Part shown: positions 43,278-54,826 of the stretch, one piece after another | How the letters are laid out: each line of letters starts with the position of its first letter | Numbering within the stretch: position 1 is the first letter of the stretch | Assembly: GCA_010015805.1 (NCBI GenBank) | Contig: ML978122.1 | Location: 186,001-250,000 of the forward strand | Direction: 5' to 3' | DNA length: 64,000 bases | From: Rhizodiscina lignyota | Taxonomy: Eukaryota > Ascomycota > Dothideomycetes > Aulographales > Rhizodiscinaceae | Translations under genes and position numbers: made by a program | Notes under the pieces: generated by a model | What the model saw: the letters and a program-made list of their open reading frames with translations, nothing else | The model's database searches: none | What the model was told of the DNA's origin: nothing

Positions 43278-46200
43278 ATGCCTACAGCAATATCCCAGGC
43301 TCGTCGAGAAAGTCCGACTAAAGCAAAGCCAAGTCGCTTAATCGCCTCGGCCGACTTTGCGTTTCCGAGCGATCACCATCTTCTCGTTATCACCGAGAAG
43401 CATGTTTGCTGCTGGAACAGACGAGGACTCACCGCGATCTTCAAGTCTGGCTCTGCTGGAATACTGGCTGCAAAGGAAGCAAAAGATGGAAGTGGACGAT
43501 TGGCGATTGCGGATAGCCAGAATGTGCTTCTTCACAATGTCTCGAGGGGCATGGATCGTAGCTATAGGCTGAAAGGAACAGAGGTACGCGCAAAGACGAG
43601 GCGCTCAATTGGAGTCCTGGAGTTAATTATGGATCACAGGGTCAGATTCGTCTCGTCGAGTTCTCTGCCGATTCGAAAACCCTCTTCTTCAGTACAACGC
43701 TGCAAAACGCCGTTCAATCGTATTGCTTTCGAGAAGGCCGTCTTCTCCCTCCCCTTGACGCCCACGAGTCGCCTCCAACGGCCATAGCAGTCTCTGCGAC
43801 TTCACAGCTTCTCGTGTCTACCTCAGAAAGCCCACCAACGGTACAAATACAGAATCTGACGCTGCACACTCCTGCGATCAGGCTACAACCACGCGCATCC
43901 AGCTTTCCCGTCGCAGTAGTGTCGTTCCATCCAGAGCGGCCGGGTATCTTTCTACTGGCCTTCAAGGACGGCACTGTTGCTGCGTACGATGCGACTCGCA
44001 TCCAGCGTGCAAATGTGCACATTACCGCGCGCCAACCTATGGGCAGAACCGGCAGCGATGGAGAAATTGGACACTTCATTCACCTTTGGACTGTAGCGAA
44101 CCGAGGAGAAAGGTATCCTGAAAATGTCCTTGATGCTGCTGTTCTGGGAGAATACGATCCGGGTACGAAGACCGCAAGCATCGGCGCTCATGCTGTTGGC
44201 ATTACGGCGGCGGCGTTCGTACCTGGTTACCGTACTCGCGCCGTTTGTGCGGGTGCAGATGGAAAGAGCAGATTGATAGACTTCGCCGAGGGTGGAAAGG
44301 TGCTCCGAACATGGCATGTACGAGGGCCGGCAACGAGTCTGAGTATCCTACCATTAGAAGCATCCACCCTCGGGAGCCGGGTAGATGGGACTGAGGAGGG
44401 CTTGGACGTTGGTAGAGCAAGGCGATCAAGACCATCATTAACTGGAGAATCGACCGAAGACAAGACTGCGAACAACATCATCGCAATCGGAAGATTGGAT
44501 GGCAAAGTTTTATTATATGACTCTATCGGACTCCTGCTCTGCGAAAAGACCGTGGCTCTAGCTGCTGGGCGTGTCGTCTCAATCGAATGGATGAAAGGCC
44601 GAGGTCCCAGACCATCGAAGGGGTCTGAGCATGTTCACTTCTCGGATGAAAGCAACGTAATCGATCTAACCTCTGTCCAAAATGAGATAATTGGACACTC
44701 TAGTCATGTCTCCGGTCGCCGGTCATCTGTGGTCAAGAATCAGCGTACAAGCAAAATGGACGGTCTTGAGCGGAACCCCTCCACGAAGTCCAAAGATACA
44801 CTAATCAGCTTGGATGGCTCAGACAGAGTACTTAGAGGCCAGCACCATCGCCACTCAACTGACAATACAAGTGACGAGGCGAGTACTTTGCTAGATGATA
44901 TGGACGCGACCGTTCGGCATGACCCTAGGCACAACGGAGTTAGCAATGCTCCTTCAGCAGCAAATGCGAACTATATGGATCTCTTCTCTCCAATAAAATC
45001 CGTTCGCACACCAACACGTCCATCACCACAACGTGTTATCACAGGATCGCGTTCACGGAACAGACCACGCATCTCGAGCTCGACCTTTATGGACAGTGCA
45101 ATCGGAACGATATCAAGACATGGTTCCTCGCCAATCGTTGACTTAAGTCCAACAGCGGTGCCGACGGCACCAGGACCTGCAAGGCCATCCTCACCTTTTG
45201 TTCAAACAAGTTGGTCTTCTATACAAGAGGCAACCAATCATCCCGATTCTCCACCGCCGCAAAGTGCTACGCGCTATGCAGCTCAAGGGGTAACTAGGCG
45301 ACAGTCCAATCGCAAAGCGTCTGTTGTGCGTTTCTCCAATGGTAAAGGACAGCCCGCCACGGTTCCTGCTCCTCTACCTGCGGCCCGTACGCATAGGAGA
45401 AAATCAGGCCGCGCCTCACTCCAAAAGAACATGCCTAAGGGCGTACAAATGCCTGGCAAGTTTCCAAGTTCCAGCACCTTCGAGCTGACAAAGCTCACAC
45501 CGCCCAGCTCTTCCAGTGCCAGCACAGATAAGATCAACGAGAGTGCTCGTATACTGGCAGACCTTAAACGAGTTGAAAGGATGGGTACTAATGGAGCAGA
45601 CCCTGGTAACTCTCGCCGTCGGACTGGACTCGCACTCTTCGCACCTTACTTGCCGCAGCGCCGCTCGAAAACCAAGGTGGAGCCTTCGCTATCACAGTCA
45701 ACATCTCTGCAACCACCATATCAGGGTGCGACCAACAGTGACGTATCATCTTCGGACTTTACTCTGGACGACTCTTCAATGAGTGAGGATATTTGGTTGA
45801 CTTCAGAGTCTGAGGTAGACGTGGATCAGAGCAATAAATACAGCAGTCGCAAACCGCGAAATAGGCGTGAGGCACACAGCTCTAACACAGCGAGACCAGT
45901 ACGCTTTCGGAGAGTGTCCAATGACTTATCACGAGCACCATCCTCCCAAGCAACATCAACTTCAAGAATGCCGAGCGCGTCCTCAATTTATTCAAGCCTT
46001 GAGACTGATGGCGACGTTTCTGAATCGGATCTCACGGTCACAGCCACATACCAAACTGCACCGACCTCTCAAGTTGCCCTTCCAGAAACCTACTCAAGTA
46101 CCTCGGACGTGTCGCCACGGAGCAAGGCCTCAGTGGCAGAAAGTGAAGTCCGAACCCCTTTACGACGGAGGCCTTCACTAGCAGCAGAACTGCCTCCTGG

Positions 46201-46780
46201 CACCGCAGATTCCCCAGAAGGTCCTGTCGTCGTGGAATCATTCTTTCCAAGAAGAAGTAGCCTGGTCAACTTGAAGGCGCATCAGTCCGACGGTAGCCCA
46301 ACAAAGCCGAGCGCAAGGAAATCCAGGGCAGTGCTAGGCGAAATCTCCGGAAACGCCGATCGCATCTCGGAAGGAACGGAGCCCAGCTCGCGTTCTTCTC
46401 CAACACGCAGGCGGAAACGGGGAGATCACAAGAAGCACGTGCGGCTGGACCTCTGGGAGGACCTTGAAGACGGCGCGGAAGCTCGGCGGAAGATGGAGTC
46501 GGACACATCCTCGACAGCGACGAAGTACGAGATTAAGCATGACCAGCACAATATTCCTGATGAGGACTTCGATATTCCATCCATTCCGTCCATTCCTAGT
46601 AATTACAAGGCGCAAGGCTATGGCAACGATCGTGCGGATAGCAATCGTTCAAGGTGTGCTTGTAATGGAGTTTGTTGCAATGAATTGAGAAAGGAGGTGC
46701 GGGATTTGAAAGAAGAAGTCAGGGTACTGAGAGGTCTCATGCAGGGCTTGATCATTACAAGTCCTGGGAAGAGGAGGTAA
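43278..46780 (+). CDS. Large WD40-domain protein with C-terminal coiled coil
   Basis: Exons 43278-43583 and 43640-46780 give 1148 residues. The first ~370 residues show WD40-type repeats (FPSDHHLLVITEKHVCCWN, GQIRLVEFSADSKTLFFST, VVSFHPERPGIFLLAFKDGTVAAYD, GITAAAFVPGYRTRAVCAGADGKSRLID). A ~700-residue Ser/Thr/Pro-rich disordered region follows. The last ~40 residues hold a cysteine cluster (CACNGVCC) and a short coiled coil (LRKEVRDLKEEVRVLRGLM). An N-terminal propeller plus a helical C-terminus is the architecture of NEDD1, the gamma-tubulin adaptor, but I see no specific sequence match, so this is only an architectural parallel. A scaffold role is likely. The first exon starts at the first ATG and joins in phase 0. 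Confidence 0.75.
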
Positions 46781-47207
46781 AGGCGGGCGCGAGATAACAT
46801 GAACTTGTGTTTTCAAAGCATGGCATGGGCCGCACGGCGTTTAATGTATTGATACGACGCATCACAATGAATAGTGACTTAAGGTATGAAAAATGGGTAG
46901 TGAGAGCATAACATACGGCATTGGATAGGCATTGAATGAACTTCTGAGTATTTCATGTTCCATTTCAGGTAATTGGTCTATTACTGAATAAATCGTCGGA
47001 GCCCCAGCCACGCTTTGCGTGTAAATTCTTGACCAGTGCCACATACAACTTTGGGAGTCTCTGAGCTATTGAGATTTGCACGTCTTCAGAGTAACTCCAT
47101 CGGTTTAGCAATCTCTAAGTTGAGAACACAGCCTCAAACCGACTTCTAGCTCTAGCCAGAAATCGCAGCTCCAAACTCTCAGTTACAACAGTACAGTTAT
47201 GAAGATT
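46781..47207. other. Intergenic, convergent 3' ends
   Basis: Terminator region shared by the WD40 gene and the Nbs1 gene. AT-rich in parts; nothing else seen. Confidence 0.4.
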
Positions 47208-49879
47208 TTACTTCTTCTTCCTAAACCTGAACTTCAAGTCATCGCCACTCCCATCGCCATCATCATCGTCATCCCTCCTGCTCTTTCCAATCGTACGGCG
47301 CTTGGTCGCTTGCTTCTCTGCTCCCTGAGGAGGACCAGCAGCCTTTCGCTTGCTTGCGAAGGTAAGGTCGTCATCCACTGGCTCCTCGTCATCCTCCTCT
47401 TGCACCACCCTGCTCTTTCCTGCTGAACCTCTCTTCCTTCCCTGCTCTCCGCTGGCCTGGCTCCGCCCGGTATTGCCACGCTGCGTGACATTCTGGCTTG
47501 TACGTTGGGTCGTCCTTTGAGTTGTGTTGAAGAAGAGGTCTGGACTCCTGCTTTCACGACTCGTGTTGTTGGGCTCGAGCCAGTACTCGTCACCGGTACC
47601 GTTGTCGTTCGTCTTCGCCACCTCCAAACCAACGATGACTGTACTTGGCCGCGGTAGCGGATCGTCCTGGTTATCTCCTTTCCTGATCTTCCTGAAACGC
47701 TTGAAGTTCTTGCGTCCATTCCAGCGTTCGTCCCATCGCTCACTCTGTTCACCCGCTTTCGCACCGACCACGGAATCGCGCTCACGCTGGGGTAGCACAT
47801 CCATCTCTTCAATGACAGCGCACTCTTTCATCTGACTCACTGTCATACCTGCCATCCCCGCCATTGCTTCCTGAAGTTGCTCCTCTTTACGGTCAGCTTC
47901 TTCCTCCTGCTTTACCCGTCTGTTCCTGGCTATGCCGAGGATGTCCAATTCGCCCTTCTCTTCCAACTTCTTTCGGACCTTCTGGACCTTCTCTGTCGCT
48001 TTCGCCAATTCGCTCTTGGGCTTTGGTGGAGGCGCATTGGCCACTGGTCCCACTTCAGCTCCTGCACCAGTGCGGCGCTGCTGCTCTAGTTTTCGACGTT
48101 TCAGTTCTGTGGCAGCAGGAACTATCTCGTCAAGAAACGCTTCTTCATCAATGGGATCTGGCGATGCAGGTCGTTTCCTTGAGTTGCTAGTTGCCGGCTG
48201 ATTAGGTCGGGCTCGCTGCGACACAATCTGTGATGCGCCGCTTGCTGCGACAGACTCCTGAATTGGTGGGTCGTTAACAGGCATTGACTCGTCGATGTCG
48301 TCTGCATCAGCATTTGCCTTGGGAAGCCGTGAAGGGTCAAAATCATCAAAGCCTGCAAACCGGCTCTTGTATGGCGCACGATACGTTTTGCGACGCGCTG
48401 CAGGCGATTCTGGTTTGGTGGCAGCATCAGCAGAAGTACCCACAAGAGCAGATGCCGCGGATGTTGTTTGCCGTTCTCGTTGGGGCACTTGAGATTCTTG
48501 TATGCTTCTCTGCAACCTTGTAGAAGCTACGAAATTTAGTAATGCTTTTCCAAAAACATAGTTCAATGTGAAACATACCCGAAAGCTCTGGACGGGGAGG
48601 AGCGCTTGAATCAATGACTATTTCTTCCTGTAGAGGCGTTTTGAGAGGTTTCGCGTCGTTCATTAAGATAGCATCGAGAAATTCGTTCTGCTCAATGGAG
48701 CGTTGATCAAGAGCAAGCTCAATGTCACGGCCGATATTGACTTTCCATGCGTCGTCGCCATCTTTACCTCTTGGAGCTCTAACAACGACAAGCTTTCCTC
48801 CAAGTCCTTTTGCATAGGTCACGAAATCGTTGACGGTAGTTTGTGCTTCTTGAAACTCGTACAATTGGGCTTTGCCGCTGCCGCCATTCACAATGTCGCG
48901 GAGCGTTTCGAATTGTGCTTGATCGCAGAAGATGAAAGTGTAACCAGAAAAGACATCCATTCTGCCGGGATTCGGCGCAATGAATGAGTCAGGTCGCGGG
49001 TTCGGTTCTTTTCCTGCTGGAGGCACGAATTTTGCGGTGTCTGGGAAATTGTTCTCAAAGTCCTCTTCGAGTGCTGACGTTGATGCTGCTTGCGCTAAAG
49101 CATCCACAAAGCCTTCTGTGACGAGGTGTTTTGCGGCAACAAGTGCTTGAAGGCATCTTGGCAAGTTGCGTTTGGCCGCAATGACATGTGTTGTTTGAGT
49201 TGTGTCGTAGTCGAGACTAATTTTGATGTCAAAACGCTCAACCCGCTCGCGTAAGACTTCATCGCTGTTCTTCCGCAGACTCGCCGGTGTCAGAACCACC
49301 GGAAGCCATTTGATACTGACAGGAGTTAGTTCACATGTGTACTATTGTCGCGAATGGAGAAATACCGAAGTTTTTGCTGATAGTTGCCTAACTGAACAAC
49401 ATGTTCGTGCTTGGCGAGTTCCACACTCGCATCCTTGAACTTTTGGCCATCGAGAGTCGTTCCGATCTTGGATTGATCCGTAAGCAGAATCTTTGCCCGA
49501 GCATCTAACTCCGTCTGCATATAGAACATGTTAATGCTCAACCCATAAAAGTATACGAAGGATCCATACCGCAGAGCCTCCCTCAACCTCCGAAATGGAA
49601 ATGATGAGATGCTTGCGCGAGACAGTCTTATCCTCGATGACATATGAGTCTAAGACTATGTTAATAACATAAAGCACGCTTCCTTTCCGAGGTTTAACTG
49701 GCACGTACGGTCTTTGGCTGTAACGCTGGCATCTGGCGGTTTCGTCCTCCCAAATAAGTAGGTCGAGCCCGGTTTGAGCCAGCGTTTCTTGCCTACACAA
49801 AGTTAATGTTCCGCTGGGAACTCGGAGAGGGTATGTTTATACCTCTGAACAAATCTCCGTCGCATTCTAGAATCCACAT
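47208..49879 (-). CDS. Nbs1/nibrin-like subunit of the MRN DNA-repair complex
   Basis: Six exons, 49879-49843, 49792-49709, 49649-49570, 49514-49366, 49315-48579 and 48526-47208, give 801 residues. An FHA domain occupies about residues 1-110 (MWILECDGD, KKRWLKPGSTYLFGR, the phosphopeptide-binding SRKHLIIS and VQLGNYQ). BRCT repeats follow at about 120-330 (FDIKISLDYDTTQTTHVIA, LVTEGFVDAL, YTFIFCDQAQFETLRDIV, LVVVRAPRGK). The second half is disordered and charged, and ends with GDDLKFRFRKKK, a conserved end of fungal Nbs1 orthologues such as Aspergillus ScaA; the Mre11-binding stretch lies upstream. The protein recruits Mre11-Rad50 and Tel1/ATM to double-strand breaks in the nucleus. Many small 5' exons were fixed by phase and the FHA sequence. 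Confidence 0.92.
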
Positions 49880-50243
49880 GGTGGATGCAAGTGCGGAGTG
49901 AAAGGTTGTACTTGGTGACGCTGATTTATGAGACGGAAACGCGCAGGTGTCGCGAAGGCATGTGATCGAATGCCAAGACCGGAAAACGTGGCGTTCGGGC
50001 GTGGATGAGAACGAGCATGGGGCACCAGATGTATCATGACTGGTTATTTCCAGGTAAAGAGCATATAAATGGCCTGCTAGATTGCTGTAATTTGCCCTAT
50101 TGAAAATGGTATTGCATGTTTTTCATTTCATTTCTTCTTGTCTCTGCGAAGAGAAGCCATGCGTCTATTAATAGTTCTATTTGGGGTATCTCAAGTATGG
50201 AAAGCATATGTATGTATTTGAGCCTCCGCATCTGACAGATGCT
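49880..50243. other. Intergenic
   Basis: Promoter side of the Nbs1 gene and 3' flank of the cytochrome-b5-domain gene. No feature recognised. Confidence 0.4.
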
Positions 50244-51296
50244 CTAGTCCATATCCTCTAAGCTTGAATGTGTGGCCTCTCGCGTGTCGATTTCACCAAC
50301 CATGATCCCGACCAGACACTCTCCCAGCATATTCTCCCAGTTTACCCACGGATGCACCTCCATGAATAGCTTTTCCCCATCCTTACCGGCCGCTCTTCGA
50401 ATCTCTCCTTCTCCTCCAGGGTGGTAGGGGACGTATGGGGTCAAGTTGTAGACCTTGCCCTGGTAGCTCGCCCACACAGGCCTTCCTTTGCGCCCGTTGT
50501 ATTGCTTCAGGAGAGATGGTGTCACACGTTGAAGAGAGTTCACGCCTGAGAGGTTCGCTGAGGTCCGCTGAAGATTCGCCCAGTCTAGCGGCGAATGGCC
50601 GGGAGAAAGGAGCACCCTTTTACGCGGATTCGGTATTTGAGTGGCGGCTGAGGGTGGCGGCGCAAGCGAATTAGTGGGAGGACCACGGTTAGGTAGAGGA
50701 CCAGTGCTTGGGACTCGGAGAGAGTTTGAAATTGTGGGTGGGTGTCGGTTCGGCTGAGGGAGTCGTGGCGGTGGTGGAGGAGGCATGAGTTTCGTATCGA
50801 TGAGCTTATTGCCATTAGCAAGAGCAGCAGGTCCTAATGGCAGTCGCTGTTGTAAGGTAGATGGTGCGGATGCGCGCTGTGCAGAATTCATTGCTGGGAA
50901 AGATGGTGGAGGAAGCTCATCGATATCGTCTTCGCTATGACTGCTCTTGGAATCATCTTCCTCGAGTGTGAAGGTTGGTACTGATATTGGCGGGCCATTT
51001 GCGGCTTTGGCCTTCGGAGTCGACGCTGGTGAACTCGGCGGCATCTCGTCTGTCTCAACAGAAGCAGTTGGTGGTGTTTGAAGTGCTCCATTTGGAGCCT
51101 TATCGCCTTGTGTGTCGCGAACGTCAACATCTTTGGGGTCGCCATCCTCGTCTTGAACTGCCTGGGGGTAATCTGCGCCTGCGCTGGCGACCGCACCTGG
51201 CGTCCGCTGAGCTAAGGTCCGCAGCCATCCTGGATGGCGATAGCGATATGCACATACGGCGAAGGCAATAATGAGAGCTGAGAACGCGACAAGCAT
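50244..51296 (-). CDS. Membrane-anchored cytochrome b5-domain protein (Irc21-like)
   Basis: A single exon of 350 residues. The N-terminus is a hydrophobic anchor (MLVAFSALIIAFAVCAYRYR) without further signal; residues ~25-260 are Pro/Ser-rich and disordered. A cytochrome b5-like heme/steroid-binding domain lies at about 265-345: RKGRPVWASYQGKVYNLTPYVPYHPGGEGEI (split here: heme-ligand His in HPGG at about residue 292), then EKLFMEVHPWVNWENML with the second His. It ends in a short acidic tail. Yeast Irc21 is the nearest well-known relative with the same domain; the electron-transfer partner is unknown. The domain probably faces the cytosol with the anchor in the ER or mitochondrial outer membrane (inference). 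Divergent, only 208 bases, from the next gene. Confidence 0.85.
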   Translation of the reverse strand: MLVAFSALIIAFAVCAYRYRHPGWLRTLAQRTPGAVASAGADYPQAVQDEDGDPKDVDVRDTQGDKAPNGALQTPPTASVETDEMPPSSPASTPKAKAANGPPISVPTFTLEEDDSKSSHSEDDIDELPPPSFPAMNSAQRASAPSTLQQRLPLGPAALANGNKLIDTKLMPPPPPPRLPQPNRHPPTISNSLRVPSTGPLPNRGPPTNSLAPPPSAATQIPNPRKRVLLSPGHSPLDWANLQRTSANLSGVNSLQRVTPSLLKQYNGRKGRPVWASYQGKVYNLTPYVPYHPGGEGEIRRAAGKDGEKLFMEVHPWVNWENMLGECLVGIMVGEIDTREATHSSLEDMD

Positions 51297-51504
51297 TGAA
51301 AGCGAATGTGGAGACTGTCGAAGTTGAGAGCGGCAGGGCTGAGATGCGACTGCGGATGTGGCGTCACCAATTCAAGGGTCTCGCTCAATTTGCGGCTCTT
51401 CGGTGCATGGACACCTGTAACCCACCGCCGCAATAAGCCGCCATTGCGTTGTATACTATTGTTTGTAATTTTCAGAATCAATCATTAGACAAAATCATTT
51501 AAGA
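51297..51504. promoter_or_regulatory. Compact divergent promoter, b5-domain gene / mitochondrial coiled-coil gene
   Basis: 208 bases between divergent ATGs; a shared promoter is implied. No individual element assigned. Confidence 0.5.
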
Positions 51505-52015
51505 ATGATCTCTCGCCGAGCCCTGTTTGTGTGCGCGCGGCACGCGACCTCCACATCGAGAAGAACCCTCATCACTCCTCGAACTACTTCTTTCGCAAGA
51601 CCAGCTACACATTTCAACGCACGAGCACCAAGAAGAATACGACCTTTTTCCACTTCTCCGAAGGTGCAAGCGTCCGAGCAGACCGCGGACGAAATTGTTG
51701 ACGAGCTGCAAGAGCTGTACGAAACCTTGATCCACCTCTGGGCTGCGTTCACCACTGACAAGAAACAGCTACGCCACTGCCAAAGACGAATTCGAAATCG
51801 CGGCCGAAGAGACGGAGAAAATGACGGTATATGCCCAAGATGACAGAGACGCTGCGCGAGAAGAACTCACAAAGCTACAAAATGCGTACAAGGCAGTCGT
51901 AGAAGGGCAGGACACACAGCTAGCTGCAAGTATTCAGAGCAGGGTTGGTCAGCGCATAAGAGAACTTGAGAATGCCGTCGCAGCAATGGAAGAGATGGCG
52001 CAGAATCAAGACTGA
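51505..52015 (+). CDS. Small mitochondrial coiled-coil protein, 152 residues
   Basis: Exons 51505-51716 and 51769-52015 give 153 codons in frame. The first ~50 residues are rich in Arg, Ser and Thr and lack acids (MISRRALFVCARHATSTSRR, then RRIRPFSTSPKV), a strong mitochondrial presequence with a likely cleavage just before STSPKV. The rest is acidic and helical (ETEKMTVYAQDDRDAAREEL, RIRELENAVAAMEEM), consistent with a coiled coil. No family was recognised with certainty. The splice choice (donor GTACGA, acceptor ACAG) is supported by a smooth helical read-through LYATAKDEFEIAAEE. A matrix structural or assembly role is possible but not shown. Confidence 0.8.
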
Positions 52016-52365
52016 GTAGGATAATGAATGAGACTGGCAAGTCACCGACTTCTTGAGCGGGACGAGCAGGAATCGATAATGTCCAACAATGTGGGCAGTT
52101 GCATTACTATGCAAAAAACGACAGACCTAGCCATTCCTCTCCGGTCGTGCTTGTGGTGACTATGCAGGATATACCGGTATAGTATCGCCCAATGAAAGCA
52201 TTGTAGGAAAGCGCAAAAGCTGTCTCTGAACAGTCGTCCATACCCCAAATGGAACCAACGTCTACAACCAAGGCCCGTACCTTCTATGTCCAACGAAAAG
52301 TTGCGGCAAATAAACAGTCCACTCTCAATTAGCACCTTCCCTTGTACTGCCTGGTGATGAGCTCC

Positions 52366-52481
52366 CTTATTTATTCTGCTCTTCTCCCTCCCGCATTTCT
52401 TCTTTTCTTTTATTCACATCTCTTCGATCCGAATCCCATTATCTCAACAGCTTACACCCCAACATCAATTCTAAATTCACA
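52366..52481 (+). promoter_or_regulatory. Core promoter and pyrimidine-rich leader of the PIR-like gene
   Basis: A TATA-like TTATTTATT at about 52367-52375 is followed by a CT-rich tract (about 52375-52435) and a CA-containing start region just before the ATG at 52482. This arrangement is common in highly expressed filamentous-fungal genes. The 52016-52365 stretch upstream shows nothing distinct. Confidence 0.45.
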
Positions 52482-53432
52482 ATGGCAACCAAGAAGATGA
52501 CCCTGACAACTCTTGCCTTCGCCGCCGGCGTTTCGGCACTCAGCGCACGAGGCTACGGCTGGTACGTCCCTCCCCTCTCCGCTGATTGACATGACACTGA
52601 CTTCGACAGCTGTTTCTATCTTACTGCCTCTGGCGGTCCTGGTGGTCCTGTCGGCGAGATCGGTGATGGCCAAATTCGCATCGGTCAAGCTGGCGTTTCG
52701 CAGACCGAGTACTGCCTGGGCCCCGATGGAGGTTGCATTGCCCTCTTACCGTTTCTTGGCCATCACTAACCATGCCCAGGCTTGATCGATGACCACGGCC
52801 GCGGCTGCATCATCACTGAGAGTGCACAGTTCCAATGCGATGCGGGCAAGGCTCCCTTTGGAGGATTCTCAGTCGGCTGCGATGGCACGCTGTCCTACCT
52901 GCAAGACTCGGTCTTCTACGCCTGTCCGACCGGTGACAACGGCGGTTACAACCTCTACACCGTGCCTGTCCCACATCAGGCCTTCTGCGTCCAGGTAACT
53001 CTGTCAAGTGACGAGTACCCATGCAAGGTGCAGTGCGTCCCTCCGCCACCTCCACCACAGCCAGTCTCAGAGCAAGTCTGTGAGACGGACTTTGAAGACT
53101 GCACGCCTCCACAGCCGACCGATTCGTGCGACGTGGAGGCAGACTATGAATATGACAGCAACTGCACGCCACCGTCATCGACAACAACCCCAGAGCCAGA
53201 ACATTACGACTACGATAGCTGCCCAATCTATGAAGAGGAGGAGGACGCTGACTGCTCATCACCGCCACCACCGCCAAGTTGGACGTCAGCTTCAACACCA
53301 ACTTCATGGGCAAGTTCATGGACAAGCTCATGGGAAACCTCGACGCCTGCTTCAACAGCGTGCTACACGACCGATGACGAATGCACAGTGTCGTCATCGA
53401 CACCAACTTGGAGTGCATCATACAGCAAGTAG
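52482..53432 (+). CDS. PIR-like cell-wall protein with acidic/Pro/Trp-rich tail
   Basis: Three exons, 52482-52561, 52610-52731 and 52780-53432, give 284 residues. A signal peptide (MTLTTLAFAAGVSALSARG) leads to a domain resembling the C-terminal cysteine domain of fungal PIR-like wall proteins: CCFYLTASGG, GQIRIGQ, CLGPDGGLIDDHGRGC, QFQCD, GGFSVGCDGTLSY, VFYACPTGDNGGYNLY and FCVQVTL. The tail is unusual: PPPPPP, several CxxDC-like cysteines, Tyr/Asp/Glu-rich segments, another PPPPP run, then a Trp-Thr-Ser-rich stretch (WASSWTSSWETSTP) suited to O-mannosylation. No GPI signal is visible; PIR proteins attach to beta-1,3-glucan through alkali-labile bonds. A structural wall function is inferred. 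Confidence 0.82.
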
Positions 53433-54373
53433 AGCACTACTCGAAGACACAGCTCAGCGAAGGGCGCTCTGTCTCATGCGCTTCAGTGTTTGATGTCGAC
53501 ATCCTGCATGGTTTGTTGAGCATGTCATGGACAGCATCAGGGTTATGATGTTGCAGGAAAACAGGCTGTGTCCTTTGTTTGTTCCGTTATTACAGAAGTA
53601 GTCTTTTCAATGCATCTGTCCCGCCACTTGTGCAATTGCACATCCGCATCTATTCATCGTCCAATACTGTGAAGGCAAGATATCGCATTGGATGAGAGGC
53701 TACTTCTCAATATGGAGAGCTTCGCGAATACGACATGTGGCGTACAAGCGTCTAGGAGATATCCAATGTCCGGAATTGAAACGGAAAGGTAATGCCTTGT
53801 GATTAGTTCTGAGTTCATTTTCGAAATCTGAGGATGCACCCTTGCAGCTTGTTGAACGTACGAGGCTTACGTGATAGGACTCTGCAAGATGATGAAAACA
53901 CGCATACATCGTAGTCGAAGATGTTTCGGGACGCCTGACGGCGCAGCAGAGTGAGCCAGAACGAAGATCGACGGAGAATTTCTTCGATGAATGGCCAAGC
54001 TACTATGCGCAGCCGCTAAAAATGCTTAGCCAAAGCTTGTCGGGCTGAATCGATGTACATCATTTCCAGGAGGAGGCATCCAGAAATCGCTCAAGGGTCT
54101 TTTAGTGTCGGTTTCCAAACCGCCTTACCACCGTCACAGCCCTGCGAGTTTTCGTCTCATTACAGCGGACGTGAACTCCATTGGCCTTTCCCGAATCCTT
54201 CTCGAAAACCTGCTGGAATGGAAATTGCTGGTCAGTAAGTATATGAACTGCTTCAAATTTCTCCTTGAAGTTGAACCATTGCATATCAGACAAGAACAAA
54301 GTCTTCGGTTGCCCAATAACATCTCGAGTGTCTCTGCGCCTTCATCTTCATTTCAGTCTATCAAAGTCAATCC
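53433..54373. other. Intergenic, 0.9 kb
   Basis: Terminator of the PIR-like gene and promoter of the next gene. Short frames on both strands lack recognisable content. Confidence 0.4.
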
Positions 54374-54826
54374 ATGTCTTCAAGCAACATGAACAACTCG
54401 GGGGCAGAGCAAGTCCTCCCCGACTATGCCAGCGAAGCCAGCGTTCCACTTCCAACATACAACGCTCCAGGCTCGTTAACGGTCCAGGGCGCACAGCATC
54501 TCAAGCCCAAAGCATCTCACAAACCGTCCCATCAAACGACACCGGAAGAACGGCTAAAGATGCTTCAAGAATTCGCAGACGAGAAGATCTACGCGAACGA
54601 CAACTACGGCGGCCACAAGGGCGCTGCCAGCCAATGGCAGGTCCACGACCCTTCATTAATGTTTCAACGCGTCGGGCAGATTCTTAGGCGCGGCGACAAA
54701 CACGGCGAGCAGAAGGTCGATTGGCACACGCACAGGCAGTCGGATGATGGCGATAGGAATTGGACTGTCGATGGATATAAGCAGGAGGTCGCCAGGGGTG
54801 ATAACGAAGGCAGGAAGGTCGTATGA
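54374..54826 (+). CDS. Conserved-looking hypothetical protein, 150 residues
   Basis: A single exon from an ATG preceded by a reasonable context. The product is hydrophilic, with no signal peptide or membrane segment. The N-terminal ~65 residues are Ser/Pro-rich (EQVLPDYASEASVPLPTYNAP), and the C-terminal part is rich in His, Asp, Lys and Gly (YGGHKGAASQWQVHD, VDWHTHRQSDDGDRNW). I do not recognise the family. Codon pattern and composition look coding in contrast to its flanks, and alternative frames in the interval are less protein-like. Confidence 0.6.
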   Translation: MSSSNMNNSGAEQVLPDYASEASVPLPTYNAPGSLTVQGAQHLKPKASHKPSHQTTPEERLKMLQEFADEKIYANDNYGGHKGAASQWQVHDPSLMFQRVGQILRRGDKHGEQKVDWHTHRQSDDGDRNWTVDGYKQEVARGDNEGRKVV

